Source: Microterricola pindariensis (GTDB taxonomy: Bacteria > Actinomycetota > Actinomycetes > Actinomycetales > Microbacteriaceae). From it: a stretch of DNA of 35,479 bases. Where the stretch lies: positions 1 through 35,479 of the forward strand of contig NZ_MPZN01000034.1 in assembly GCF_002936985.1 (NCBI RefSeq), read 5' to 3'. A program made the translations under genes and the position numbers. This document shows positions 21,788 through 29,567 of this stretch, one piece after another; positions within the stretch are counted from its first letter, which is position 1; the number at the start of each line of letters is the position of its first letter. Below the pieces are notes generated by a model. The model was not told the origin of the DNA and did not search any database. It saw only the letters and a program-made list of their open reading frames with translations.

Positions 21788-22876
21788 GTGTGTCCCAGTC
21801 CGAGGTCGAGGGGCGAGAGCTGGCAGGGTGCAAGCACGTCTGCAGACCCCGAACCCTTCGCGCCCGCATCGAATCAACTCGATCACACAGCCATCCGCGA
21901 CATCATCGACTCGTTGTGCAAGCTGCGGGAGAAAGACGATGGCGCGGGCGGGGATTTCCGGGGTGGTTTGGGCCCTGCCCGCTCGGTAGCGATTCATGCG
22001 CATGCGCACCACGCTGTGCGGATGGCGCGTGCCTTGATGATTCTTGATGACGCCACCACGGGTGCCGAGGTCGTCCCTGTCGTCCGAATGATTCTCGAAT
22101 GCGCAGTGACCGCTGCATGGCTGCTAGTTGCGGAGGGCTCCGGCGGTGCAATGGTCATGAAGGGATCGGAGCAGCGGACGACGGCGCTCAAGGATATTGG
22201 AAAGCGCGGCATGGACGTCCAAGAGAGCCTCCAAGAGGTGTCGGACAAGATAGACGAACTTGTCGGAGCTGGTGTCGCCTCGACGGGTTGGGTGTTTCAG
22301 CAGCGCTGCGAGGCGCTATCCGGCGGGGCCATGATCTATACGCTCTACCGGGTCTTCTCCGCGGAGTCACACGCCGGCTTGCGGGTTGCCGATCTCTACT
22401 GCGTGACTGATGATGCGAGCCCGATTGGTGTTGCCTTCGCGGCGGACCTGCCGGACGAGGACAGGACGGCGACACTAGGAATCGCGGCAAGCCTATTGTT
22501 AGGCCAGACCCCTCGTCGCTTCTTGCGTTGCTGGTTTGATGAGCGCGCCTGCGCCGCGCATGGCGGCAAGGGTCTTCCGTTCAGATTCGCTGAGCGGCGG
22601 TCGACTCACGTCCGCCGGAGAGGCGCCGGGCGCGGCATTCTGCGGTTGATCGAAGAGCACCAAAGCGTTGGCGTTCTCCAAAGACTCGTGGATGCCTCTC
22701 AGTACACGCTTGCCCGGGTCGACGTCCCACTTGTAAAGGAGATAGCGGTCGCCCTCCGGGGTGTGCACCCGCTGAATCGAGGCTTTGGGAAGCGCCGCAT
22801 CGTTCCGTATGCAGATCCACATATCAATGTCGACACGTATCGGCTGGGGAAGAGTGGGCATTGGTTGCTCCTGTAG
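21788..22876 (+). CDS. DUF5677-like protein, 3' third antisense to another ORF
   Basis: The recognisable part spans about residues 60-245. HAVRMARALMILDDATTGAEV, then VPVVRMILECAVTAAWLL and RTTALKDIGKRGMD resemble DUF5677, a helical HEPN-like group of unknown function. After about residue 240 the sequence becomes Arg-rich and loses family character, exactly where a well-formed minus-strand frame (22499-22861) begins on the other strand. The natural end may therefore have been lost by truncation or fusion. The GTG start at 21788 is only the most upstream choice; a later one is possible. Confidence 0.5.
   Translation: MCPSPRSRGESWQGASTSADPEPFAPASNQLDHTAIRDIIDSLCKLREKDDGAGGDFRGGLGPARSVAIHAHAHHAVRMARALMILDDATTGAEVVPVVRMILECAVTAAWLLVAEGSGGAMVMKGSEQRTTALKDIGKRGMDVQESLQEVSDKIDELVGAGVASTGWVFQQRCEALSGGAMIYTLYRVFSAESHAGLRVADLYCVTDDASPIGVAFAADLPDEDRTATLGIAASLLLGQTPRRFLRCWFDERACAAHGGKGLPFRFAERRSTHVRRRGAGRGILRLIEEHQSVGVLQRLVDASQYTLARVDVPLVKEIAVALRGVHPLNRGFGKRRIVPYADPHINVDTYRLGKSGHWLLL
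22499..22861 (-). CDS. Unknown protein, 120 aa
   Basis: No family recognised. The sequence has normal composition: MPTLPQPIRVDIDMWICIRN, then RVHTPEGDRYLLYKWDVDPG, then a Pro/Ala-rich linker and a charged helix (LSESERKTLAAMRGAGALI). AGGAG lies 7 bp before the ATG at 22861. It overlaps the 3' part of the DUF5677-like frame completely on the opposite strand, and this frame looks the more protein-like of the two. Confidence 0.55.
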   Translation of the reverse strand: MPTLPQPIRVDIDMWICIRNDAALPKASIQRVHTPEGDRYLLYKWDVDPGKRVLRGIHESLENANALVLFDQPQNAAPGASPADVSRPPLSESERKTLAAMRGAGALIKPATQEATRGLA

Positions 22877-22986
22877 GCGCTCACGGTGCGGCGGCTTGCA
22901 CACAATCAACCCTAGCCAGCTGAACTGGCATCCGACTTCGTCAGGGACGTGGCACCGGCAAGGAGCCGAAATCCGCATCCCGTTTA

Positions 22987-23016
22987 TTGAGTGCGCTCAA
23001 AATTGAGTAGACTCAA
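22987..23016. promoter_or_regulatory. Tandem operators TTGAG-N4-CTCAA
   Basis: TTGAGTGCGCTCAA (22987-23000) and TTGAGTAGACTCAA (23003-23016) are two copies of the same 14-bp palindrome, 16 bp apart centre to centre. TAGACT (23008-23013) inside the second could be a -10 box, so bound protein would block transcription of the oxidoreductase gene 105 bp downstream. The TetR regulator encoded two genes on is the obvious candidate. The half-site also resembles that of the HspR (HAIR) element, but the spacing differs. Confidence 0.6.
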
Positions 23017-23120
23017 GAAAGAATGTGGAGGTCGCTACCTCCGACTCTGAGGCCTGCGCGCCGCGCGTCGCGTCCCGCTACTGAGGCCACCGGTTACGCA
23101 CCAGGAGGAACACCAGCATC

Positions 23121-24116
23121 ATGAAAGCCTTTGTCATCAGCGAGTACAAGGGTCCGCTGCATCTTGCGGACATCGCCGAGCCCTCTGTAGGGGAGCACGA
23201 TGTGCTGGTGCGCGTGCAGGCCGCTGGGCTGAATCAGCTGGATGAGAAGATTCGCCTGGGTGAGTTCAAGCAGATCCTGCCCTACACACTGCCGCTCACA
23301 CTCGGTCACGACGTCGCCGGCACCGTGATTCGCGTGGGCGACAAGGTGAGCGAGTTCAGAGCAGGTGACGAGGTGTACGCCCGACCTGGCAAGAAGCACA
23401 TCGGCACGTTCGCCGAGCGCATCGCCATTCCCGATTCCGAGCTCGCGCTGAAGCCGAGGTCGATCAGCATGGACGAGGCTGGATCGCTGCCGCTGGTGGC
23501 ACTCACCGCATGGCAGGTCCTCGTGGAGCGCGGAGCGGTGAAGCCGGGGCAGAAGGTGCTCATCCACGCGGGCGCCGGTGGGGTCGGTGGGGTCGCGATC
23601 CAGCTTGCTAAGCACCTCGGCGCGAGCGTCGCCGCGACAGCGAGCGCCGCCAACGCGGACTTCGTGCGCGAACTCGGAGCCGATACCGTCATTGACTATC
23701 GCAGTCAGGACTTCGAGCACGAGCTCAGCGGCTACGATCTCGTGTTGGACAGTCTGGGCGGGGAGAACCTCGAGAAGTCGCTGCGGGTGCTGCGACCCGG
23801 CGGCAAAGCCATTGGCATCTCGGGTCCTCCTGATCTGTCGTTCGCCCGGGAGTCCGGACTGAACCCGGTGCTCCGTCTGGCCATCGCTGCACTCAGCCGC
23901 AAGATCCGCAGACAGGCGAAGAACCTCGGCGTCACATACGAATTCCTGTTCATGCACGCCAGCGGCGAGCAGCTGCGCCAGATCACGAAACTCGTCGACG
24001 CCGGTGCCCTTCGCCCGATCGTGGGCCGGGTGTTTTCTTTCGACGAGACTCCTCACGCCCTGCAGATGCTGGCCACGGGCGGCATCCGCGGCAAAGTCGT
24101 GATTCACAACCCCTGA
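23121..24116 (+). CDS. Zinc-independent MDR oxidoreductase (quinone-oxidoreductase-like)
   Basis: 331 residues. An N-terminal GroES-like domain (KAFVISEYKGPLHLADIAEP, LGHDVAGTVIRVG) precedes an NADPH-binding Rossmann domain with IHAGAGGVGGVAIQLAKHLGA. The absence of the Cys/Glu zinc ligands and the length match QOR/enoyl-reductase-like members, which reduce quinones or activated alkenes with NADPH. AGGAGG lies 12 bp before the ATG. It is preceded by tandem operators and followed by a TetR gene 136 bp on, so it is probably induced by a small electrophile or drug; that is inference. Confidence 0.9.
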   Translation: MKAFVISEYKGPLHLADIAEPSVGEHDVLVRVQAAGLNQLDEKIRLGEFKQILPYTLPLTLGHDVAGTVIRVGDKVSEFRAGDEVYARPGKKHIGTFAERIAIPDSELALKPRSISMDEAGSLPLVALTAWQVLVERGAVKPGQKVLIHAGAGGVGGVAIQLAKHLGASVAATASAANADFVRELGADTVIDYRSQDFEHELSGYDLVLDSLGGENLEKSLRVLRPGGKAIGISGPPDLSFARESGLNPVLRLAIAALSRKIRRQAKNLGVTYEFLFMHASGEQLRQITKLVDAGALRPIVGRVFSFDETPHALQMLATGGIRGKVVIHNP

Positions 24117-24252
24117 GCGGTGCTGCGCCGCCCAGGAAGGAGGCGCTGGCATTCCCGGCCCGTGGGAGAATGAGCCGAGGCGCATCCGGGCCTGCGCGGA
24201 GCCACTCAGCCCAGAATTCAGTTGGGTCAGAGTCAATTTCGAAGGGTGTGCC

Positions 24253-24855
24253 ATGTCTGTTGCCTCTCAGCCGATCGGTCGACGCGAGCGCAACAAGCAG
24301 GAGAAGCTCGACCGCATCACGACCGCCGCTCGCGAGCTCTTCGCCGAGCGCGGCGTTGACGACGTCACCACCCAAGAGATCGCCGACAAGGCTGATGTCG
24401 GTGCCGGCACAGTGTTCGTCTACGCGAAGAGCAAGGGGGAGTTGCTTCTCCTCGTGCAGAACGCCGGCTACGCGAAAGCGCTTGAGGAGGGGGCGTCCGC
24501 GGCCGAGGCGCTCTCGGATCCGCTTGAGGCCGTCATGTCGATCGTGCGCCCGGTGGTGGAGTGCAACCGCACCCAGATTGAGAACGGTCGCAGCTACCTG
24601 CGTGAGATTGTCTTTGGAGATCCCGAGGAGCCACACCATCGGGACGCTCTCGCGCTCACGATTCAGACTGAAGAGGCGATTGCTGCTGTGCTGCGGCGTG
24701 ACAGGCGCGTGGAGCCCGGGCGGGCGGCTGCGCTCGCGCACGTCGTCTCGGCGATCATGTTCCTCAGCCTGGCATCGACCTTCAACTCCCAGGCCACAGT
24801 CGACGATATCGTCGCCGAGATCAGGGGCCAGGTTCAGGCGCTCTTGCCAATCTGA
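24253..24855 (+). CDS. TetR-family transcriptional regulator
   Basis: 200 residues. The N-terminal helix-turn-helix reads KLDRITTAARELFAERGVDDVTTQEIADKADVGAGTVFVYAKSKGELL (residues about 19-66 in total, the canonical TetR layout). The C-terminal ligand domain is helical. A TTGGGTCAGAGTCAA stretch (partly inverted) lies about 30 bp upstream and recalls the tandem operators before the oxidoreductase. It probably represses that gene and itself. The gene ends 14 bp from the convergent rarA stop. Confidence 0.92.
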   Translation: MSVASQPIGRRERNKQEKLDRITTAARELFAERGVDDVTTQEIADKADVGAGTVFVYAKSKGELLLLVQNAGYAKALEEGASAAEALSDPLEAVMSIVRPVVECNRTQIENGRSYLREIVFGDPEEPHHRDALALTIQTEEAIAAVLRRDRRVEPGRAAALAHVVSAIMFLSLASTFNSQATVDDIVAEIRGQVQALLPI

Positions 24856-24869
24856 GGGCGATCGAGGAT

Positions 24870-26216
24870 TCAGTCTGAGCGCGGCCCTCGTTCGGTTCCG
24901 TCGCGGTTCGCTCGGGCGTCGGCTCGCAAGCGTTCCCAGTAGGCGAGTCGCTCGGCGATCGCCTTCTCATACCCGTTTCGAGTGGGTTCGTAGAAGCGTT
25001 CCCCTGCCATCTCGTCTGGAAAGTAGGACTGGCCGGAAAACCCGTCGGCGGTGTCGGGGTCGTATTGGTAGTCCTTGCCGTACCCGAGCTGTTTCATGAG
25101 CTTGGTGGGTGCGTTGAGGATGTGAGCAGGCGGCATCAGCGACCCCGACTGTTTCGCGGCGCGCATCGCGCGGTTCATTCCCCGATACACCGCGATCGAT
25201 TTGGGGGCTGTCGCGAGGTAGACCACCGCCTGCGCGATCGCGAGCTCGCCTTCCGGCGACCCGAGACGTTCGTAGACGTCCCACGCGGCGAGTGCTTGGT
25301 GCACGGCCTGCGGGTCGGCGATGCCGATGTCCTCATTCGCGAACCGCACAAGCCGCCGTGCAATGAAGAGCGGATCCTCACCGCCATCGAGCATTCGGGC
25401 CAACCAGTACAACGCCGCGTCGGGGTCGGAACCGCGCATCGCCTTGTGGAGGGCGGAGATCAGGTTGTAGTGCCCCTCCTGCGACTTGTCGTACAGCGGG
25501 GCGCGTTTCTGCACCATCGTGGCGAGTGCGACGGTATCAAGCGGTCGCTGCCCCGGGGGCAGGGCCAGGAGCTGCTCGGCAAGGTTCAGGAGGTAGCGGC
25601 CGTCGCCGTCCGCCATCGCGATCAAGGCGTCGACCGCCGAGGCATCGAGCGGCAGAGTGCGCCCGGTGAGCTTCTCGGCGCGCGCGATGAGAATGCGCAG
25701 GGCTGCAGCGTCGAGGCGTTGGAGGACGAAAACCTGACAGCGTGAGAGGAGGGCGCCGTTGAGTTCGAAGCTCGGGTTCTCGGTCGTCGCTCCGATGAGC
25801 ACGATCGTGCCGTCTTCGACATACGGGAGGAACGAGTCTTGCTGCGCGCGGTTGAAACGGTGGATCTCATCGACGAAAAGCAGGGTGCCCTGCCCGATCT
25901 CACGGCGCTTGGCGGCAGCGGAGAACACTTTGCGCAGATCAGCCACCCCTGAGAACGTGGCCGAGAGTGGTTCGAACGTCAAGCCAGTTCGTTCGGCCAG
26001 GAGCCTGGCGATGGTGGTTTTGCCGCATCCAGGCGGCCCCCACAGGATGGCGGAGACGAGCTTTCCCTGGCTGACCATGCGCCCCAGCGGCGCGTCGGGG
26101 CCGAGGAGTTGTTCTTGGCCGACGATGTCCTCGAGCTTGTCGGGGCGCATCCGATCGGCGAGGGGGCGGCTTTCGTCGTCGATCTCGAACAGTGAGGCCG
26201 GCTCGTTCGCGCTCAT
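24870..26216 (-). CDS. rarA: Replication-associated recombination protein A (RarA/MgsA)
   Basis: A 448-residue AAA+ ATPase of the clamp-loader-like family that acts at stalled replication forks with SSB. Walker A is WGPPGCGKTT (59-68) and Walker B LLFVDEIHRF (D116, E117). The sensor-type stretch IGATTENPSFELN, the Arg finger SRCQVF, and the C-terminal MgsA region (DGGEDPLFIARRLVRFANEDIG; GYGKDYQYDPD) are all intact. The N-terminus carries a typical FEIDDESRPLADRMRP segment. It is full length and looks functional. It sits in a stretch of accessory genes rather than its usual context, so a second copy is possible. Confidence 0.95.
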   Translation of the reverse strand: MSANEPASLFEIDDESRPLADRMRPDKLEDIVGQEQLLGPDAPLGRMVSQGKLVSAILWGPPGCGKTTIARLLAERTGLTFEPLSATFSGVADLRKVFSAAAKRREIGQGTLLFVDEIHRFNRAQQDSFLPYVEDGTIVLIGATTENPSFELNGALLSRCQVFVLQRLDAAALRILIARAEKLTGRTLPLDASAVDALIAMADGDGRYLLNLAEQLLALPPGQRPLDTVALATMVQKRAPLYDKSQEGHYNLISALHKAMRGSDPDAALYWLARMLDGGEDPLFIARRLVRFANEDIGIADPQAVHQALAAWDVYERLGSPEGELAIAQAVVYLATAPKSIAVYRGMNRAMRAAKQSGSLMPPAHILNAPTKLMKQLGYGKDYQYDPDTADGFSGQSYFPDEMAGERFYEPTRNGYEKAIAERLAYWERLRADARANRDGTERGPRSD

Positions 26217-26293
26217 CCCTGCCTTCCTCCCCTTCTGTGAAGGTCGTTTTTCTGGACGTCGTGGGTATGCGCCCGGGCTGCTTCATCCGACAC

Positions 26294-26312
26294 GAGGATC
26301 ACGGTGATCCTC
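26294..26312 (-). terminator. Hairpin overlapping the MmcQ-gene stop
   Basis: GAGGATCA (26294-26301) pairs with TGATCCTC (26305-26312) around a 3-nt loop. It overlaps the stop codon region of the MmcQ/YjbR-type gene and lies before rarA. There is no T run. Confidence 0.4.
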
Positions 26313-26694
26313 ATGGGTGCCGGCCGTAGGTGGCGGGGTCGACCGGGCGGAGCCGCTTCGGGAGGGTTTCGACTACCAGGAGGTACGACTCGGTGACCAG
26401 TTCATCCACGAGTTGGGGGTCGATGTTCCCGCCGGGGTGGACCGTGATCCAGTGCTTCTTGTTCATGTGGTAGCCCGGCGTGATGTCCGGGTGGGCCTCG
26501 CGAAGCGCCCGCCCGTCGTCGGGCGTTGCTTTCAGGATCACGATCCCCTCTCCGGCGAGCACGGTGTGCAACATGAAAACTTTGCCGCGGACCTTCCAGA
26601 CTTCCCAGCCTTCGCCGAACGGGTGCGTCAGTTCGGCACCGGGGAGCTCCTCGGCACGAGCGGCAGCCCTCTCAGGCACTGATGTGGGTTCCAT
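26311..26694 (-). CDS. MmcQ/YjbR-family protein
   Basis: 127 residues. Motifs include GAELTHPFGEGWEVWKVRGKVFML, the start of the YjbR-type beta sheet, and PGYHMNKKHWITVHPGG, a very conserved segment of the family. These small proteins share a fold with DNA-binding domains and their role is mostly unknown. The ATG at 26694 has an excellent GGAGGAG 5 bp upstream; the longer frame to 26727 is unlikely. It is upstream of rarA on the same strand, 94 bp apart, so the two could share a transcript. Confidence 0.85.
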   Translation of the reverse strand: MEPTSVPERAAARAEELPGAELTHPFGEGWEVWKVRGKVFMLHTVLAGEGIVILKATPDDGRALREAHPDITPGYHMNKKHWITVHPGGNIDPQLVDELVTESYLLVVETLPKRLRPVDPATYGRHP

Positions 26695-26863
26695 ATCGCT
26701 CCTCCGTCTTGCTCGGTGTGCCTGCAATGCTACGCACCGCCACAGACATCCACAGGACCGGCGAACGCCGGCATCCTCCGGTGAAGACAGAGCACAGATG
26801 GGGCAGCGAGAGGGGTAGTAACACGCCCTCCCTCTGGTGCCGAGTCCGTTCTAGCGTTGAACC

Positions 26864-27259
26864 ATGCCAGATTCCCCGACCGACGGAGCGCGAAAAGCAA
26901 CTGCCGCGGCCGCACGCACGAACTATGAGCTGCAGACTGAGGCGATGGTTCTCGGCGACACAAACGCGCTCGACGACCTTCTCGACGAGGGCTTCACCCT
27001 CACACATATGACCGGCTACGTACAGTCGAAGGCTGAGTGGCTCGCCGACATTGACGCTGACCGAATGCACTATGACGTGGTGGACACCGTCGAAACCCTC
27101 GTCACTTTCGAGCACGAGACGCCTGTGCTCACGGCCAGATCACTCACCGAAGCGACGATCTGGGGCGCTCACAGCTCCTGGCGGCTCCAGCTGCGCATCT
27201 ACTTCGTCATACGCGACGGGCGGTGGCTGGGCGCGCGCAGCATCGCCTCAACGTGGTGA
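26864..27259 (+). CDS. NTF2-like (SnoaL/DUF4440) protein
   Basis: 131 residues with a nuclear-transport-factor-2-like alpha+beta fold. A first helix (TAAAARTNYELQTEAMVLGD) is followed by DDLLDEGFTLTHMTGYVQSKAEWLADI and strands ending in RLQLRIYFVIRDGRWLGARSIAS. The family includes ketosteroid isomerase-like enzymes and many small binding proteins; no catalytic pair is assigned here. A TAGCGT box 6 bp before the ATG suggests a leaderless transcript. Confidence 0.8.
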   Translation: MPDSPTDGARKATAAAARTNYELQTEAMVLGDTNALDDLLDEGFTLTHMTGYVQSKAEWLADIDADRMHYDVVDTVETLVTFEHETPVLTARSLTEATIWGAHSSWRLQLRIYFVIRDGRWLGARSIASTW

Positions 27260-27294
27260 CCCGCCCAACGAGATTGTGTGAAGGAGACTGAGCA

Positions 27295-27770
27295 TGACTC
27301 ACCCCGAACTAGGGCCCATGCCGTGCCCGTCGTCGGCGCCACCGGCAGCGTTGGTCGCGACCTCGTCGCAGCAGCCGTTGACTACGGCGCGGTGAAGAAC
27401 GTGCTGCAGGTGCTCGGTGGGCGTCCTGTGCGGATCGCCCAGATGACCGCGATCAGGATGACCCGACGCGGCAACACACACGACGAGAAGCGGCGCAGCG
27501 AGCGGCTCATCCGCGCCAGCGGCATCATCGCGCGCCATCAGATCGCTCGCGTGCTCGCGGACAGGCTCGCCTCGTCGGCGGCCGAGCACGTGATGTTCGA
27601 GCTTGTCGCTGAACATGGGCCAGCCCAGACGCATCTCGAGCCGGTCTTCGGAGCCCTCTACAAGGATCCGATCGGCGGTGTCGACGGCATCCGAGACCAG
27701 AAGAACATGCCCGTCGAGCCCGAGCCAGAACGCGTGCGCCGGGACCTCGACGCCCTGTCCACAGAAAACT
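27295..27770 (+). pseudogene. Decayed SDR/NmrA-like oxidoreductase
   Basis: An ATG at 27295 with GAAGGAG before it starts a frame that stops after about 30 codons. The Rossmann start VVGATGSVGRDLVAAA lies in the next frame, so about one base is missing near 27325. In that second frame, family pieces follow directly on each other: VDYGAVKNVLQVLGG, then KRRSERLIRASG, then IARHQIARVLADRLASS, then VMFELVAEHGPAQTHLEPV and RVRRDLDAL. The stretches that normally lie between them, including the YT(I/L)RPG-type active-site region, are absent. There is no stop at the expected end; the frame runs into the next gene. The decay (frameshift plus internal deletions) is clear; the parent family is from memory. 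Confidence 0.75.
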
Positions 27771-27827
27771 CAGACCACAAGTCGCATCTTGGCGAGAGCC
27801 GAGGCGCGCATCAGCGAGGAGTAGAAC

Positions 27828-28844
27828 ATGGAATATCGTCTCTTGGGGCGCACCGGTGTGGAGGTCAGCCCGCTGTGCCTCGGCACGATGATGTTCGGTG
27901 CGTGGGGCAACAACGACGTCGACGACTCGATTCGGATCATTCATCATGCTCTGGACGCCGGAATCAACTTCGTCGATACCGCCGACGTCTACTCGAGCGG
28001 CGAATCGGAGGAGATTGTCGGGAAGGCGCTGAAAGCTCGACGCGATGACGTCGTGCTGGCGACCAAGTTCTTCATGCCCATGGGGGATGGCCCGAACCAG
28101 GGCGGCGGCTCCCGCAGATGGATCATGCGTGAGGTCGAGAATTCGCTGCAGCGCCTCGGAACCGATTACATTGACCTCTACCAAGTGCATCGCCCGATCG
28201 CGACGACCGACGTCGAGGAGACACTGGGCGCGCTCAGCGATCTCGTGCGCCAGGGCAAGGTCCGCTACATCGGTTCGTCGTCGTACTCGGCAAGCCAGAT
28301 CGTCGAAGCGCAGGTGGTTTCTCGCGACCGGAATCTCTCTCGATTCGTGACGGAGCAGCCGCCCTACTCGATCCTCGTGCGCGGCATCGAGCAGGACGTG
28401 CTCCCGACGACGCAGCGCCACGGCATGGGAACACTCAGCTATAGCCCGTTGGCCGGCGGATGGCTCTCGGGCAAGTGGCGCAAGAATGCGGCCCCCTCGC
28501 CGACGTCGGCCGCGCGCCCCGCTGCCCGCTTCGACATGGCGAGTATCGCGAATCAGCAGAAGCTGGAGGTCGTCGACGCGCTGGCCCGAGTAGCCGATGA
28601 GGCGGGAATCACCCTGATCGAGCTCGCAATCGCGTTCGTGATCAACCACCCGGGCATTACCTCGGCCATCATCGGCCCGCGCACGATGGAACAGCTCGCC
28701 TCGCAACTTCCGGCGGCCGACGTGACGTTGTCCACAGAGGTGCTCGACCGCATCGACGAGCTGGTGGCGCCGGGGCTCACTCTGAACGCCGACGACAACA
28801 GCTATGGTGCAAGCGAACTGGTCGTGACGGCACGCCGTCGTTAG
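27828..28844 (+). CDS. Aldo/keto reductase
   Basis: A 338-residue NADPH-dependent reductase of aldehydes or ketones with the TIM-barrel catalytic set: Asp and Tyr in FVDTADVYSSGESE, Lys in VLATKFF, His in LYQVHRP. The signature LGRTGVEVSPLCLGTMMFG is at the N-terminus. The cofactor end reads AIAFVINHPGITSAIIGPRTMEQL. GAGGAG lies 6 bp before the ATG. It follows the SDR pseudogene closely, so the two may once have formed an oxidoreductase unit. A strong hairpin terminator follows. Substrate unknown. Confidence 0.93.
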   Translation: MEYRLLGRTGVEVSPLCLGTMMFGAWGNNDVDDSIRIIHHALDAGINFVDTADVYSSGESEEIVGKALKARRDDVVLATKFFMPMGDGPNQGGGSRRWIMREVENSLQRLGTDYIDLYQVHRPIATTDVEETLGALSDLVRQGKVRYIGSSSYSASQIVEAQVVSRDRNLSRFVTEQPPYSILVRGIEQDVLPTTQRHGMGTLSYSPLAGGWLSGKWRKNAAPSPTSAARPAARFDMASIANQQKLEVVDALARVADEAGITLIELAIAFVINHPGITSAIIGPRTMEQLASQLPAADVTLSTEVLDRIDELVAPGLTLNADDNSYGASELVVTARRR

Positions 28845-29567
28845 CCGTGCGCTGAGACCCGAGCGGGACTCACGCAGCCCGGCCGACACGCCTCGTCAAC
28901 AGTCGGCCGGGCGGCTGGCGTTGCATCGCGGTCATGGAAAGGGACTGGCCCTGACTCGCGGAAGGTCGAACGTGCAGTAGATGAGCTCGCTGTCTCCGAC
29001 GACAGGTTGGTGTAGGCGTTTGGTGCCGCGTCGAGGGGCCGGCACGTCGGTTCGAGCAAACCCCTAGCCAGGTGGAGACAACTCGGGGCCGACCGGGAGA
29101 TTGCGGCTCGTGGGGGAGTCCCCGGCCGGGGCCCGCCGGACTCGGGTTCACGTTTCGTTCTAAATTCCCAGAGACTAATTGGATCCGGGTTTTTTATTGT
29201 GCTGCGTATCGACACGCGCAAGCCCGGTCACAACATATTCGCCGCTTGTGCGTCGGATTTCCGTCCTGGGTGGCCGGCGGATCCGCGCGATCTCTCGGCG
29301 TGCGAGGCGTTCGGGCTCTCTTGGTGCGTACACCTCGATTCACCACCTCGTGCGTGAGCCTCCCGAAGTCCGCACGCGTCGAGACTCCAGGCGTCGACGA
29401 CGCCACCGCGATCGAGCACTCACTGCGGTTCACACCGACATCCATTTGTGCCTGATCCTCAGTGCGCAACAGTAAGCACGCTGCGGGGCGGGGCAGGGTC
29501 AAGCGCGGCTGCAGCAGTCCCAACGGTTGCGTGCGTCGCTCGGGGTTTCACCGCACTGAGGCGCCGT
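28845..29567. other. Long stretch without a supportable gene
   Basis: After the aldo/keto reductase terminator (28877-28912), nothing protein-like is seen on either strand: products are Arg/Ser-rich and lack start signals. A hairpin GAGTCC...GGACTC lies near 29116-29143, and an AT-richer patch with a T run near 29190. This looks like decayed DNA at the border of the accessory region. Confidence 0.45.
28877..28912 (+). terminator. 11-bp hairpin terminator of the aldo/keto reductase
   Basis: GCCCGGCCGAC (28877-28887) pairs perfectly with GTCGGCCGGGC (28902-28912) around a 14-nt loop, 33 bp after the stop. No T run. Confidence 0.7.

Noticed and set aside
28913-29567. Possible tRNA or small RNA in the gene-free stretch after the aldo/keto reductase
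   Set aside because: A GGGTTCACG-like word and hairpins occur but no cloverleaf or conserved RNA structure can be assembled.
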